Positions 19,818-29,092 of a stretch of DNA of 64,000 nucleotides are shown one piece after another. The first letter of the stretch is position 1, and the number at the start of each line of letters is the position of its first letter. A program made the translations under genes and the position numbers. This DNA is from JBBQVZ01 sp963695975. Its GTDB lineage: Bacteria; Actinomycetota; UBA4738; HRBIN12. The DNA lies in the NCBI GenBank assembly GCA_963695975.1, contig CAVOIB010000004.1, forward strand, positions 149,586 through 213,585, in the 5' to 3' direction. The notes beneath the pieces are model-generated. The model was given only the letters and a program-made list of their open reading frames with translations. It had not been told where the DNA came from and did not search any database.

Positions 19818-20163
19818 GGGGGTGTACTGGCTTCGACTTGGACGTTCATCGTCTGGGAGAAGCGGGCCGAGATCCCGGATGTCTCGTTAAACGCCGGATC
19901 AACACAAGCGCCGATAACTACGCGCTCGCTGCTTAATTAGTTAAGTAGCCGTCCCCTCCGGGTCGCCTGCGACCGGGGGATGGACGTCGTGAGCAGGCTC
20001 ACGGCAGCGGTTCCGCCTGGGGGCCGCGGCCGAACATCGAACCCGGGCTGGCCGCGAGGTCCTCTGCCGGTGGGAGCCTCGAGGTGAGATCTACCACCTG
20101 GCTGCGCCCGGAGAAGACCCAGTCGGTCGCCCAAGGACAGGGGTTCGAATCCCCTCACCTCCA
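19818..20163 (+). tRNA. ssrA: Transfer-messenger RNA (ssrA), tag ADNYALAA
   Basis: The 5' end GGGGGUG (19818-19824) pairs with CACCUCC (20156-20162). It is followed by the hallmark TGTACTGGCTTCGACTTGGA, and the 3' half has a T-arm with GGTTCGAATCC. The tag frame runs 19910-19936 and encodes A-D-N-Y-A-L-A-A then TAA; the AGC-GCC-GAT context matches the mycobacterial resume site. The 8-residue tag is at the short end of known tags and ends in the usual protease signal ALAA. CCA is not encoded: CGA follows the discriminator A. Several hairpins between 19950 and 20100 fit pseudoknots. This is tmRNA, not an ordinary tRNA. Confidence 0.93.
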
Positions 20164-20196
20164 CGATATCCCTTGTGGTGCACCGGGTATGTGCCT

Positions 20197-20352
20197 CGCA
20201 TGGAGTCCCACGTCGTGCCCGGCAGACTGCAGGTGAGCCGGGCGACCTATGAGCGATTGAAGGATGAGTTCCGTTTCGAGCCGCGCGGCGAGGTTGAGAT
20301 CAAGGGGAAGGGCCGGATGCCCACGTACTTCCTCATCGAACGAAAGCGGTAG
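20197..20352 (+). pseudogene. Remnant: C-terminus of a class III nucleotide cyclase
   Basis: An open stretch from about 20197 to TAG at 20352 reads RMESHVVPGRLQVS, then LKDEFRFEPRGEVEIKGKG and a final PTYFLIERKR. This is the distal end of a class III adenylate/guanylate cyclase domain, starting at the Arg of the usual N..SRMES motif. The metal-binding and catalytic upstream parts are absent; read in frame, the codons before 20197 do not resemble a cyclase and soon enter tmRNA. It is a decayed or truncated copy. It begins 34 bases behind the ssrA 3' end, a classic integration and deletion hotspot, so loss of the 5' part through an integration event there is plausible but not shown. Confidence 0.75.
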
Positions 20353-20358
20353 CCGACC

Positions 20359-23300
20359 TCACGTCGGCTCGGCAACCCCGAGCGACCGGAACAGCTCGGC
20401 GGCCTCCGATCGATCGTCGTCTGCCTCTTCCGATCGATGGACGACCTGGAGGCACCGCGCGCTACCGACCAGCGCGTGGGCCCGTTCTAACGGGCACCCG
20501 TAGACGCTCCAGGCGTCCGCCGCATCTCGGAACGCCGCGAGCGCTCGCTCCGTCTCGCCGCGCGCCTCGGCCAGCAGCGCGCGTCCGGTGATCACCGCGT
20601 TCTGCGTTCTTGCCACGTGGACGGGCCGGTCGCCGAGCACCCGTGCCGCGAGCTCGATCTCACCGTTCGCCAGGCAGATGCGCATGATCTCTGGTGATTG
20701 GAGCTCGCGGTACTCGGTGGGACCTCCGCGCGTCGCGGCCTCGAACTCGCGAACGTGGTCGAGGGCGAGCGCCGTGTTCCCGAGACCGTGTTCGACGACG
20801 GCCGCCGCAACGAACACCGGGGCTTGGACCTGGAGATCGCCCACCTGTCGCGCGATCGGGATGACTGGCTCCAGCGAGCCCTTCAACCCGTCGAGCTTGC
20901 CGCGGTTCGCAAGGACACGCGCGCGGTAGCTGAGCCCGATCGATCCCACGATCGTGTCGCCGTGCTCGGTCGACCATGGAAGGAGCGTCGCCACCACCTC
21001 CAACAGGTCGTCCCATCGGCCGGCGTCGTAGAGAAGCCACAGCGATTCCGCCCGTGCCCACATGCCCTGTCCTTGGATCCCTCGCCGGTCGCAGATCTCG
21101 ATCGACGCGTCGTTCATCTCGAGGCCGCGGACGGGACCCTCGGTCACGCCGATCCACTCGCTGAGGTAGGAGTAAGACGTGGCCTGGTCCAACGCCGATC
21201 CCGAGGACTCAGCAGCGTGGAGCGCCTGCCAGAGGTCGTCCATCCCTCCGAGATCGCCGAGCTCGAGGCGGCCGTTCCCGCGGATATGCAGCGTCATCAC
21301 CGCGACGAAGTCCGAGTGGGGGAGCTCGAGCGCCCGCGTGGCCCAGCGGAGCGACTCTTGGGAACGTCCTCCGAACATCTCGTCCTCGGCCAGCGCGGCG
21401 TAGAGCTCGGCGAGCACCGGCGTGGGGTCGCGGTCCTCGAGGAGGTGGATCCCTCGCTCGAGCGCCGCTCTCGCGGCGTCGCTGTCGCCGCGGAACCCGA
21501 GCTGGAAGTACAGACGGCGGAGCGCCAATGCGGCCGCCTCCCGGTCGTCGTTCGCAAGGGCAAGATCGGCTGCCTCCTCGTAGGCGGCCACGGCGTCGTC
21601 GACGCCCAGCCGGCCGGATCGCCATCGGAACCCCGTCGTATCACGCAGGATCGTCGATCGGTCGGGGTGGTCGATCGGCGTGAGTTCCAATGCGCGTTCG
21701 TAGTACGTCGTCGCCTGCGCCACGTCTAGCGAGGCCTGCCGCTTGCCCGCCAGCAACAGGAACCGCCGAGTGTCGTCCCGAAGTTCGGGTGTGTCCTCGG
21801 GCAGATGGGCGGCGCGCGCCAACGAGAGCGCCTCGGACGTGTGGTGCGCGAGCGGCTCGGCACGCTCCTCGAGGCGGTCGCCGGCGGTCTCTTCGAGCCA
21901 CCGAGCGACCGCCAGGTGTCGCTGGACGCGTCCCGCCCGCGGGATCTGCTTGTACGCCACGTCCCGCATCAGGCCGTGGGAGAACGACAGCTCCTCCTCG
22001 CCCTCCATCGTCTGCGTGGAGGAGCGCCGGATCATGCCCCGCCGTTGAAGTTCGTGCAGTTCGGCGACCGGGACATCGCCCGCGTTCATCGAGGCAACGG
22101 CACCCGACCAGAAGTGATCGCCGACCACGGCCGCATCTTGGAGCAGCGATCGTTGTGAGGGCGTGAGCGCGTCCAAACGCGCGGCGATCAGCGCCTGGAT
22201 CGAGTCCGGCAGCGCGATCGAGCCGGCGTCGTTCGTCACGGCTCGGTCGCCGAGCATCCGCACGAACTCGAGGGCGTACAGCGGATTGCCTCCCGCGCGC
22301 TGGACCAACGGGGCCTGTGTCGCGTCCGGCAAGACCGATCGGACGAGCAGCTCGGCAAGCAGTTCGTGCATCTCCTGCTCCGGCATCGGCGACAGGGTGA
22401 TCGTCGACGCGTTCGTCTTTCCACCTCCCCACTCCGGGTGCGCGTCGAACAGCTCGGGGCGCGCGGTTCCGAGCACGAGGATCGGGGCGTTGCGGGCGTG
22501 GTCGGCCAGCTGATCCAGGAAGTCGAGCATCGTTCGGTCCGCCCACTGGAGATCCTCGACGACCAGGACCAACGGCGATCGAGAGGCTTCGGAGGCCAGG
22601 AACCGCGCCCAGGCCGTGAACGACTCGGCACGATCGGCTGCGGCAGCGCTCGGCTCCTCCAGCCCGAGGAGAGGAGCGATGCGGCTGCGGAGCCACTCGT
22701 TATCGGTCGCGCGCTCCTCCGATCGCGCGATGTAGCCGGCGAGCTTGGCGGCGGCGGCCACGCGATCGTCGGAGCGCATCACGCCGATGACGTCGCGCAC
22801 GATCTCCTCGAGCGGAGCGAACGTGACGGACTCCCCGTAGGGGAGGCAGCGACCCCGGTGCCAGGCGACCGCCTGACCGCCGGCTTCCAGACGCTCCCGG
22901 AGATCGGCGACCAACCGCGTCTTCCCGATCCCTGGCTCCCCGACCACCGTCACCAGCTGGAGCGACGACTCCAGCACGGTTCGTTCGAAGAGCTCTCGGA
23001 GCAGACCTCGCTCCGCCTCGCGTCCGACGAACGGCGTCGCATCCTCATCGGCTCGTCCGGGTATCTCCGTCCGCACCGACCCGACGACCCAGACGCGCAA
23101 CGGCTCCGACTTGCCTTTGACCTTCACCGGCTCGAGCTCGCGGTAGTCGACCGTCCCGCGCGTGGCGCGGAAGGTCCCCTCGCCAACGACCACGCCGCCG
23201 TGCGGCGCCACACCCTGGAGCCGGGAAGCGGTGTTCACGACGTCTCCGGCCACGTTCTCGCCGATCTGTGGACCCGTTGCGAACGTGACGACGGCCTCGC

Positions 23301-23706
23301 CGGTGTTCACCGCCGCCCGGACCGGGATCGTCATCTCGTCCGTGCGCGCCTGGATCGCGAGCGCCGCACGGACCGCTCGCTCAGGGTCGTCCTCGTGCGC
23401 GACCGGCGCGCCGAACACCCCCATCGCCGCATCCCCGACGAACTTGTCGAGCGTGCCGCCGAACCGTTCGATCTCCTCCTTCGCGATCGTGTGGAACGGG
23501 ATCAGCGTGCGACGGACGTCCTCGGGGTCGGCCTGATCCGAACTCGACGTGAAGCCCGCCAGATCCGCGAACAGGATGGAGACGACACGGCGTTCTTCGA
23601 CCGGAGGCGCGGCGGCCGCCACGTCAGCGAGCGGGGTGCCGCAACCGGCGCAGAACCGGGCGTCGTCAGCGTTCTGGTACGAACACGAGGGGCAGACGAC
23701 GGCCAC
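20359..23706 (-). CDS. Zinc ribbon-class III cyclase-AAA ATPase-TPR regulator (copy 1)
   Basis: This is an 1115-residue multidomain protein. A double-CxxC zinc ribbon (CPSC...CAGCG, first 25 residues) leads a class III cyclase domain whose metal aspartates (LFADLAGFT; KFVGDAAMGVFG) and catalytic Asn/Arg (VVNTASRLQ) are all present, so cyclase activity is expected. An AAA/STAND ATPase follows with Walker A VVGEPGIGKTRL, Walker B LVLVVEDLQWAD, then a TPR-rich C-terminus. Such proteins are thought to couple nucleotide signalling to protein scaffolding. I prefer GTG 23706 because the zinc ribbon begins there. Copies 2 and 3 lie at 37002 and 43872. Confidence 0.88.
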   Translation of the reverse strand: MAVVCPSCSYQNADDARFCAGCGTPLADVAAAAPPVEERRVVSILFADLAGFTSSSDQADPEDVRRTLIPFHTIAKEEIERFGGTLDKFVGDAAMGVFGAPVAHEDDPERAVRAALAIQARTDEMTIPVRAAVNTGEAVVTFATGPQIGENVAGDVVNTASRLQGVAPHGGVVVGEGTFRATRGTVDYRELEPVKVKGKSEPLRVWVVGSVRTEIPGRADEDATPFVGREAERGLLRELFERTVLESSLQLVTVVGEPGIGKTRLVADLRERLEAGGQAVAWHRGRCLPYGESVTFAPLEEIVRDVIGVMRSDDRVAAAAKLAGYIARSEERATDNEWLRSRIAPLLGLEEPSAAAADRAESFTAWARFLASEASRSPLVLVVEDLQWADRTMLDFLDQLADHARNAPILVLGTARPELFDAHPEWGGGKTNASTITLSPMPEQEMHELLAELLVRSVLPDATQAPLVQRAGGNPLYALEFVRMLGDRAVTNDAGSIALPDSIQALIAARLDALTPSQRSLLQDAAVVGDHFWSGAVASMNAGDVPVAELHELQRRGMIRRSSTQTMEGEEELSFSHGLMRDVAYKQIPRAGRVQRHLAVARWLEETAGDRLEERAEPLAHHTSEALSLARAAHLPEDTPELRDDTRRFLLLAGKRQASLDVAQATTYYERALELTPIDHPDRSTILRDTTGFRWRSGRLGVDDAVAAYEEAADLALANDDREAAALALRRLYFQLGFRGDSDAARAALERGIHLLEDRDPTPVLAELYAALAEDEMFGGRSQESLRWATRALELPHSDFVAVMTLHIRGNGRLELGDLGGMDDLWQALHAAESSGSALDQATSYSYLSEWIGVTEGPVRGLEMNDASIEICDRRGIQGQGMWARAESLWLLYDAGRWDDLLEVVATLLPWSTEHGDTIVGSIGLSYRARVLANRGKLDGLKGSLEPVIPIARQVGDLQVQAPVFVAAAVVEHGLGNTALALDHVREFEAATRGGPTEYRELQSPEIMRICLANGEIELAARVLGDRPVHVARTQNAVITGRALLAEARGETERALAAFRDAADAWSVYGCPLERAHALVGSARCLQVVHRSEEADDDRSEAAELFRSLGVAEPT

Positions 23707-23755
23707 GTGGCGAGTGTAACGACGGCCGTGGTGGGCTGTCCTTCGGCTCAAGACG

Positions 23756-25075
23756 TCAGGCCCTTGCGCGATACAGGCGCCAACGGTCGGGGACGCCCTT
23801 CAGCTCGTGCTCGCCCGCTTCTTGGAAGCTCAGCCCAGAGCCTGCCACGAGGTCCTTCACGGTCTGCGAGACGAGCACCTCGGATGCCTCCGCCTTCGCT
23901 GCGACCCGCGCCCCGATGGAGACCGTCATCCCGCTGATCTGCCCGTCGATCAGCTCGCATTCGCCGGTGTGCACGCCGGCTCGGATCTCGATCCCCAGGT
24001 CGCGGACTCGCAGTCCGATCTCCAGCGCACAGCGGATGGCACGCGCCGGCCCGTCGAAGGTCGCGTAGAAGCCGTCGCCGGCCGTGGCCGACTCGAGGCC
24101 GCGCCACCGACCCGAGCGCGTCTCGCACGATCGCGTGGTGCTGCTCGATCACACCCTTCCACCGCCGGTCGCCCATCGCGGCCTGCTTCTGCGTGGAGCC
24201 CACGACATCGGTGAACAAGACCGTGGACAGGAAGGTGTCGAGCTCCGGGCGCGGACGACTCGATGCCGACGAACTCCCGGATCGCGTCGAGTACGGCCGG
24301 CAGCTCGTGCGATCTTGAGGGCAGTCCTCTCCGGGGAAGAGCCGGATCTGCGGGTGTCGAAGGAGCGAGCCGAGGTATGTCCAGCGCCGCGCGGTCGCGG
24401 TCCGCGCGAGGAGGAGCATCGGCGACGTGATCGCCGGCATCGCACCTCGAACGTCTGTCTGGTTGTAGATCCGATCCAATCGCGCGCCACGTCGGGGGTC
24501 GTGGTTTGACGGCTGAGCCATCCCCAGGGAATCGGTTCCGACCTCCGAACGCGGAGAACGTCTGCAGGTCCCCGAAGTTGTAGGCGTCGGTCCCCCAGTG
24601 GCCGGCGGTGTCCTTGCTTGAACCGTTCCAGGGTCTCCGTCGTCGCGCCGAAGGGATAGTCGGGCGCCACGATGGTGCGAGGTGCCGGGTACCACCAGAA
24701 GAGGGAGTGAACGCGCTCAGGCACAGTCGCGGCGAACAGGACGTTCGGCGCCCCACCCTCGAGCGCGCCGCCCAGGACGGGACGCTCGGAGTCGACGGCG
24801 TCGAGCACGATCTCCAGATCGGCGACCCTCGTCTCCGAGGTGGGAAGGTCGACGTTGCGGCTGGAGACCCCGGTACCGCGCCGATCATGAAGGATCAGCC
24901 GCGAGAACGACGCCAGGCCGCGGAACCATTCGGCGTAGCCCGGGTACTGCCATATCGTGTCGACGTTCCCGATCCACTCGAACTGCCAGACGATGTCGAT
25001 CGGTCCGTCGCCGATCGTCTGATACGCGATGTAGACGCCGTCCGGTGTCTTCGCGTAGTGGGTCTCGGGGATCAC
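23756..25075 (-). pseudogene. Alpha/beta hydrolase-adenylate cyclase fusion, multiply frameshifted
   Basis: The pieces together encode one protein. An alpha/beta hydrolase comes first (MIPETHYAKTPDGVYIAYQ, DIVWQFEWIGNVD, LHDRRGTGVSS), then a class III cyclase (TVLFTDVVGSTQKQAAMGDRRW ... TGECELIDGQISGM ... GEHELKGVPDRWRLY). The frame changes at least five times, around 24612, 24535, 24490, 24315, 24255 and 24100, mixing insertions and deletions. No isolated in-frame nonsense codons are needed to explain it. The nucleophile region GALEGGAPN lacks the usual G-x-S-x-G serine. The gene overlaps the VOC gene by four bases, so it was once translationally coupled. Either a real pseudogene or an error-rich patch would look like this. 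Confidence 0.75.
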
Positions 25076-25467
25076 GCTCGTCGGCTCATCGGCTCGACCA
25101 CACAGAACTCGTTCCCCTCCGGATCATGCAACACGGTCCAGATCACGGGGTCGACGAACCCATCTGGATCCTGCAGGGTCTCGATCTCGCGTGCCCCGGC
25201 CGCGACCAGCCGCTCGACCTCTTCTTCGAGCGACGTCCCGTCGACGAGCAGGTCGAGATGGACGCGGTTCTTGACGACCTTCGGCTCCGGGACCTTCATG
25301 AACCCGAGCGATGGTCCCTCGCCCCTCGGATCCTCGAGGAGGATCTCGCCGGCCGCCTCGTTGGGAGCGTCGATCTCGTACGACAGTGCGGCCGCCCAGA
25401 ACTCGGCCACGGCCCGCGGATCGCGGCAATCGAACGTCGTGAAACCCACCTTGATCGACACGGTCAA
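25072..25467 (-). CDS. VOC-superfamily (glyoxalase-like) protein
   Basis: This 131-residue protein has the paired beta-alpha-beta-beta-beta modules of the vicinal oxygen chelate fold: FTTFDCRDPRAVAEFWAAAL at the start, HLDLLV in the middle and VLHDPEGNEFCVVE at the end. His and Glu residues in HLDLLV and EFCVVE could form the metal site. This subgroup ('glyoxalase-like domain, PhnB-type neighbours') has no fixed substrate. It overlaps the AcnX small-subunit gene upstream and the broken hydrolase-cyclase downstream, each by four bases, forming one minus-strand operon. Confidence 0.82.
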   Translation of the reverse strand: MTVSIKVGFTTFDCRDPRAVAEFWAAALSYEIDAPNEAAGEILLEDPRGEGPSLGFMKVPEPKVVKNRVHLDLLVDGTSLEEEVERLVAAGAREIETLQDPDGFVDPVIWTVLHDPEGNEFCVVEPMSRRA

Positions 25468-25904
25468 CCTCCTCGTACGTCGGGAGCAACGGTCACGGAC
25501 GCGGCATCGGCGCTCGCGTGGATCTCGAGCGTGACGTCGGAACGGAGTTCGTCGTAGGACCGCCGGTCCAGCGTCACGACCGGCACGGCGACGCCATAGA
25601 GCTCGCGTGCGACGATCGCACCGAGCGCCACGATGCCGTCGGTCTCGTGCATGATGATCGCGGCCGGGGCCGTGCCGGCTCTGATGGCTTCGGCGAGCAC
25701 GTACGAGCTGGAGCTGGAGCCGCGGCCGGCCGGCATCACGAGGACACGTCCGGTGAGCGTCTCGCCGAGCTGGGGGTGGTGCGTGTCGATGAGCGCCCCG
25801 GTTTCCGGATCGAGGCCGCCCCAGAAGCTCATCGGCTCGTCGAGGATCAGGGCGGAGCCCGAGGCATGTCCGGCGACCAGCGTCCGGCCCTCAGACATCC
25901 GCAT
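25464..25904 (-). CDS. Aconitase X small (swivel) subunit
   Basis: This 146-residue DUF126/AcnX swivel-domain protein contains GHASGSALILDEPMSFWGG, the DTHHPQLG stretch, and PAGRGSSSSSYVLAEAIRAG, the diagnostic serine-rich loop. It forms the complex with the catalytic subunit encoded just upstream, with a 14-base overlap. In bacteria AcnX proteins act as cis-3-hydroxy-L-proline dehydratases; in archaea as phosphomevalonate dehydratases. Which applies here cannot be read directly; the bacterial reaction is more likely because no mevalonate genes are in view. Confidence 0.85.
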   Translation of the reverse strand: MRMSEGRTLVAGHASGSALILDEPMSFWGGLDPETGALIDTHHPQLGETLTGRVLVMPAGRGSSSSSYVLAEAIRAGTAPAAIIMHETDGIVALGAIVARELYGVAVPVVTLDRRSYDELRSDVTLEIHASADAASVTVAPDVRGG

Positions 25905-27159
25905 CCCCCCAGAGATCTGGATCGCGCCACACCCGGCCGAGCGCCGCCGAGCGCAAGCATTCTTCCATCGAGCCGAACACCACGTCGAACCCCAGATTGG
26001 CGGGGGCGTACCACGCCCACTTCGCGGAGTTCGTCATCACCGGGCCGTTCACGTCGTGCACGATCGGCGTGATGTAGGTGCAGGTGTCGGTCACGATCGA
26101 GACGCCGGCGTCGCGGAGCCGTTCGAGGGAGCCGTGGCGTTCGGCGGCCGCGGCCACGTCGCGCCCCGTGTTCGCGTAGAACGGCACCGAAGGAGGCGCG
26201 TCGTCCATGCGCGCCGCGAGCGCGTCGAGCTCGTTGATCGACAGGTGCGGCGTGCCGACGCTCACCGCGGCGATCGGGCCCGTGCCGACCGTGGTGAGCG
26301 CGTCGCGCGCCGCCCGGAGGTCCGCCGCGGTGACGTCGATCTCTCGCTCGGCCCGGCCTCCCCCGAGGGCTGCCTCGAGCGTGGGTGCCTCGGGGGTGAT
26401 CCCCACGGCGTGGAACATCGCGACGGCACCGGATGACGCCGCCGCGGCGCCGAGCGCCTTCAACCGGTCCTCGTCGGTGTCGGCGGGCAGGCCCACGATC
26501 GCGGGGACGGCCGTCCCCGCCAGTTCTCCGACCACGTGCCCAAGGCAGGTCGGCATGACTTCATCCCGCAGCAGCCGATCGGGGACCCCGTCCAGTCGGA
26601 AGACCACGCGGGCGTGACGGTTCGCCGCACGATGCAGCCCCGCCTCCGGTGCACGGCCCGTGATCGCCGCACAGATGTCGATGAAGTCGCCGTAGCGGTT
26701 CGTTCGCGCGCCCAGGACGGAGTTCGCGAAGACGATCGCGTTCGACTCCGCCCACGCGATGTGCTTGCCGAACGCCGGCCGGTCGGGGAGCTGGTAGGGG
26801 GCGCACGTCCACGTCGCGCGACAACCCATCGAGACGTAGGCATCCATCAGGCGCCGGGCGTCGGCCGTCGTGTCGGCGTCCAGGCGCACGAGCTCGGGGT
26901 GCAGCAGGTCAAGCGACGAGACGTTCAGCGTGGTGGGCACGACCGTCTTCGCCCCGCCGGCGACCATGCGTTCGGCGAAATCCAGTCCGGCTCGGCCGTG
27001 ATACAGGCAGCTGTCGATGTGGGCCGACGTGATGTCGATCAGGCGTTCGGCTTGCCAGACGTTCGCCATCTCGACCAGGATGCGCATCGCGAGTTGCGCC
27101 GCGGCACCACGCGAACCGTCGAGCATGACGCGGTCGTCGCGCGAAAGCTCAAGACCCAT
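25891..27159 (-). CDS. Aconitase X catalytic subunit
   Basis: This 422-residue DUF521/AcnX large subunit has the family landmarks in order: ITSAHIDSCLYHG, SMGCRATWTCAPYQLPDRP, AFGKHIAWAESNAIVFANS, LGARTNRYGDFIDICAAITG, and the C-terminal DTCTYITPI and TNSAKWAWYAP. The conserved cysteines (SCLYHG, MGC, TCAPY, DTCTY) match those proposed to hold an iron-sulfur cluster. The likely reaction is dehydration of a hydroxy acid such as cis-3-hydroxy-L-proline. The split large/small arrangement contrasts with fused AcnX of some bacteria and fungi. It heads an operon with the swivel subunit, the VOC protein and the broken hydrolase-cyclase. No proline racemase or reductase gene is adjacent. Confidence 0.87.
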   Translation of the reverse strand: MGLELSRDDRVMLDGSRGAAAQLAMRILVEMANVWQAERLIDITSAHIDSCLYHGRAGLDFAERMVAGGAKTVVPTTLNVSSLDLLHPELVRLDADTTADARRLMDAYVSMGCRATWTCAPYQLPDRPAFGKHIAWAESNAIVFANSVLGARTNRYGDFIDICAAITGRAPEAGLHRAANRHARVVFRLDGVPDRLLRDEVMPTCLGHVVGELAGTAVPAIVGLPADTDEDRLKALGAAAASSGAVAMFHAVGITPEAPTLEAALGGGRAEREIDVTAADLRAARDALTTVGTGPIAAVSVGTPHLSINELDALAARMDDAPPSVPFYANTGRDVAAAAERHGSLERLRDAGVSIVTDTCTYITPIVHDVNGPVMTNSAKWAWYAPANLGFDVVFGSMEECLRSAALGRVWRDPDLWGDADV

Positions 27160-27184
27160 CGGGTCGGCATCATGTCACGGACGT

Positions 27185-29092
27185 CTACGGGGGGATGACG
27201 GGGATCCCGAACGGGTCGCTCTCGGCGAACGTCGTCTGACCGAACGTCGAGAGATCCGTCGAGCGCAGCGTCTGGAGGTACGTCGTCGCGAACACCGCCG
27301 AGAACTCCTTCTCGTCGAGCATGTCCTGCTCGATCGCGCTCACGGGCACGTACGGGCCGATGTTCTGCCGGTAGCGGTAGTCCCGCAGATACGCTGCGAC
27401 GTCCTCGAGCGTCGCCCCGTTGTCCCACAGGACGTCGGAGTGCAGATACACCTCGGACGGCACCACGCTCTGGACGACGTTGAACAGGCCGCGGCCGAAC
27501 TCGCCCTCGATGTGGTTGCCGAGCTGGATGGGGTCCAGGCGCACGCCGCCGACCGCGTCGGGGAGCGGGCACTGCCCGTGGTCGGCAGTGACGATCAGGA
27601 CGTAGTCGTTCGGGAAGAGCTCATCGAGCGTGGCGACCAGGCGACCGAGCTGCGCATCGACCGTCTCCAGGATCAGACCCTCCCACTCGGAGAGCATGTT
27701 GTACATGTGCCCCGTGTAGTCGGGCGCCTTGTAGTTGATGAACAACAGGTCCGTGACGTCGCTCTGGCCGATCGGCTCGTTGCGGAGCGTCGCCTCGATC
27801 AGGTCGCCTTGATAGAGGACCACGGGTGGGCTGGAGGATGGCGACTGGCTGCCCGTCGGCGTGTACTCCGAGTCCCAGCCCGGGGAGTCGAACGCGTCCG
27901 CATGCGCCCGATACGCGTCGAGCCCGGGAGCGCCGACCGGCAGGCGGAAGAGCTCGGGGTTGTGCGGAGCCCACCCGCCGATCCCGTTCTCGTGATACAG
28001 CGACTCGTCCCAGTAGACGCCGACCGGCAGGGCGTCGGACGGCCGCGAGCGCCCACCGTAGCCGATCATCCCGAGGTGCCAGACCTGATAGCCGATCTCG
28101 CCGACCCAGGCCCGGTCGCCCGTCGCGTCGCTCCAGAGGTCGGCGAGCGTGGAGATCAAGATGTCGCCAGGGTTCGCGCGGCCGGCCTGCCCGTACGCCT
28201 TCCGCACCTTGTTCCCGTCGCGGATGTTGTGACCCGTGATGCCGTGCTCGTTCGGGTACGTCCCGGTGCCGATCGTCGCGTGGGAACAAGCCGTGACGGC
28301 CGGGAAGGACCCGGTGATCGCGTTGCGGTGGTTCGCACCCTGCTGCATCAGGCGCTTAAGGTGCGGCCACCGGTCGGGCCATTGGAGGAGGACGTTCCAC
28401 CCTCCGCCGTCGATCACGAACGTCACGACGACCTTCGGAGGTTTCGCATCGGAGGCGGGGGCGATCAGCGGGCGCCCGGCGCGATCCGCGGGCCAGTCGT
28501 CGAGCCCGATGTAGCCCGCGACGGTCGGCGCGATGTCCGCGAGGGTCACACGGTCGGTGTTGTCGGCCGCCGCGACCCGTCCGGGGGCATAGACAACGAG
28601 CGGCACCCGTTCCAGGTACATCCACACGGAGGCGTGACTGGTGTTGGGGTAGTAGCGGATCAGCTTCTGGGATTCGTTCGCGTAGTTCGCGCTGTTGTAG
28701 GGGGCGAGCAGCAGCTGGAGGTCGCCCGATCGCCCCGGGTGGTACGCGCGGCCCACCAGCTCCATGTACTCGGCGCCCATGTCGGTCGCCATCGCCTCCT
28801 GGATCGGCCGGGCGTTCGGGCGGGAGAGCGCGCTCGCGGCGCGTCCCAGCGCATCGCCCACGAAGAGCCACGCGAGCCCGCCGAGCCCCGCCAGGGTCAG
28901 GAACCGCCGGCGACCCGGGTCGTGGGCATCGTCGGTCTTCGTCCGCCAGGCGATCGCCGCCATACCGACGGCGAGGCAGAGGAAGCCCGCGGCCAACCCC
29001 GTGAGGCTACTGCCGACGGCTGCGACGATGAACGCGACCACGCCGCCGAGCAGCGCGAACACGATGAGCGAGCGGTGGGATCCAGATCGCAC
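27185..29092 (-). CDS. Membrane-anchored alkaline phosphatase/phosphodiesterase-superfamily enzyme
   Basis: This protein of about 635 residues has two membrane helices near its N-terminus, then a possible twin-arginine-like RRRFLTLAGLGGLAWL helix, then a type I phosphodiesterase/nucleotide pyrophosphatase domain. Metal and nucleophile regions are visible: TFVIDGGGWNVL, SFPAVTACSHATIGTGTYPN (nucleophile Thr/Ser), NYKAPDYTGHMYN and VTADHGQ. Substrates could be nucleotides, phospholipid heads or phosphonates. I favour GTG 29092, with GAAGG five bases upstream, over an ATG at 29161 that would overlap the upstream gene. The RRRFL motif might be a Tat signal placed after the anchor, which would be unusual. 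Confidence 0.8.
   Translation of the reverse strand: MRSGSHRSLIVFALLGGVVAFIVAAVGSSLTGLAAGFLCLAVGMAAIAWRTKTDDAHDPGRRRFLTLAGLGGLAWLFVGDALGRAASALSRPNARPIQEAMATDMGAEYMELVGRAYHPGRSGDLQLLLAPYNSANYANESQKLIRYYPNTSHASVWMYLERVPLVVYAPGRVAAADNTDRVTLADIAPTVAGYIGLDDWPADRAGRPLIAPASDAKPPKVVVTFVIDGGGWNVLLQWPDRWPHLKRLMQQGANHRNAITGSFPAVTACSHATIGTGTYPNEHGITGHNIRDGNKVRKAYGQAGRANPGDILISTLADLWSDATGDRAWVGEIGYQVWHLGMIGYGGRSRPSDALPVGVYWDESLYHENGIGGWAPHNPELFRLPVGAPGLDAYRAHADAFDSPGWDSEYTPTGSQSPSSSPPVVLYQGDLIEATLRNEPIGQSDVTDLLFINYKAPDYTGHMYNMLSEWEGLILETVDAQLGRLVATLDELFPNDYVLIVTADHGQCPLPDAVGGVRLDPIQLGNHIEGEFGRGLFNVVQSVVPSEVYLHSDVLWDNGATLEDVAAYLRDYRYRQNIGPYVPVSAIEQDMLDEKEFSAVFATTYLQTLRSTDLSTFGQTTFAESDPFGIPVIPP

Noticed and set aside
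20140..20352. Attachment-site duplication and an integrated element at ssrA
   Set aside because: No second copy of the tmRNA 3' end and no integrase gene were seen in the window, so only a remnant is claimed.
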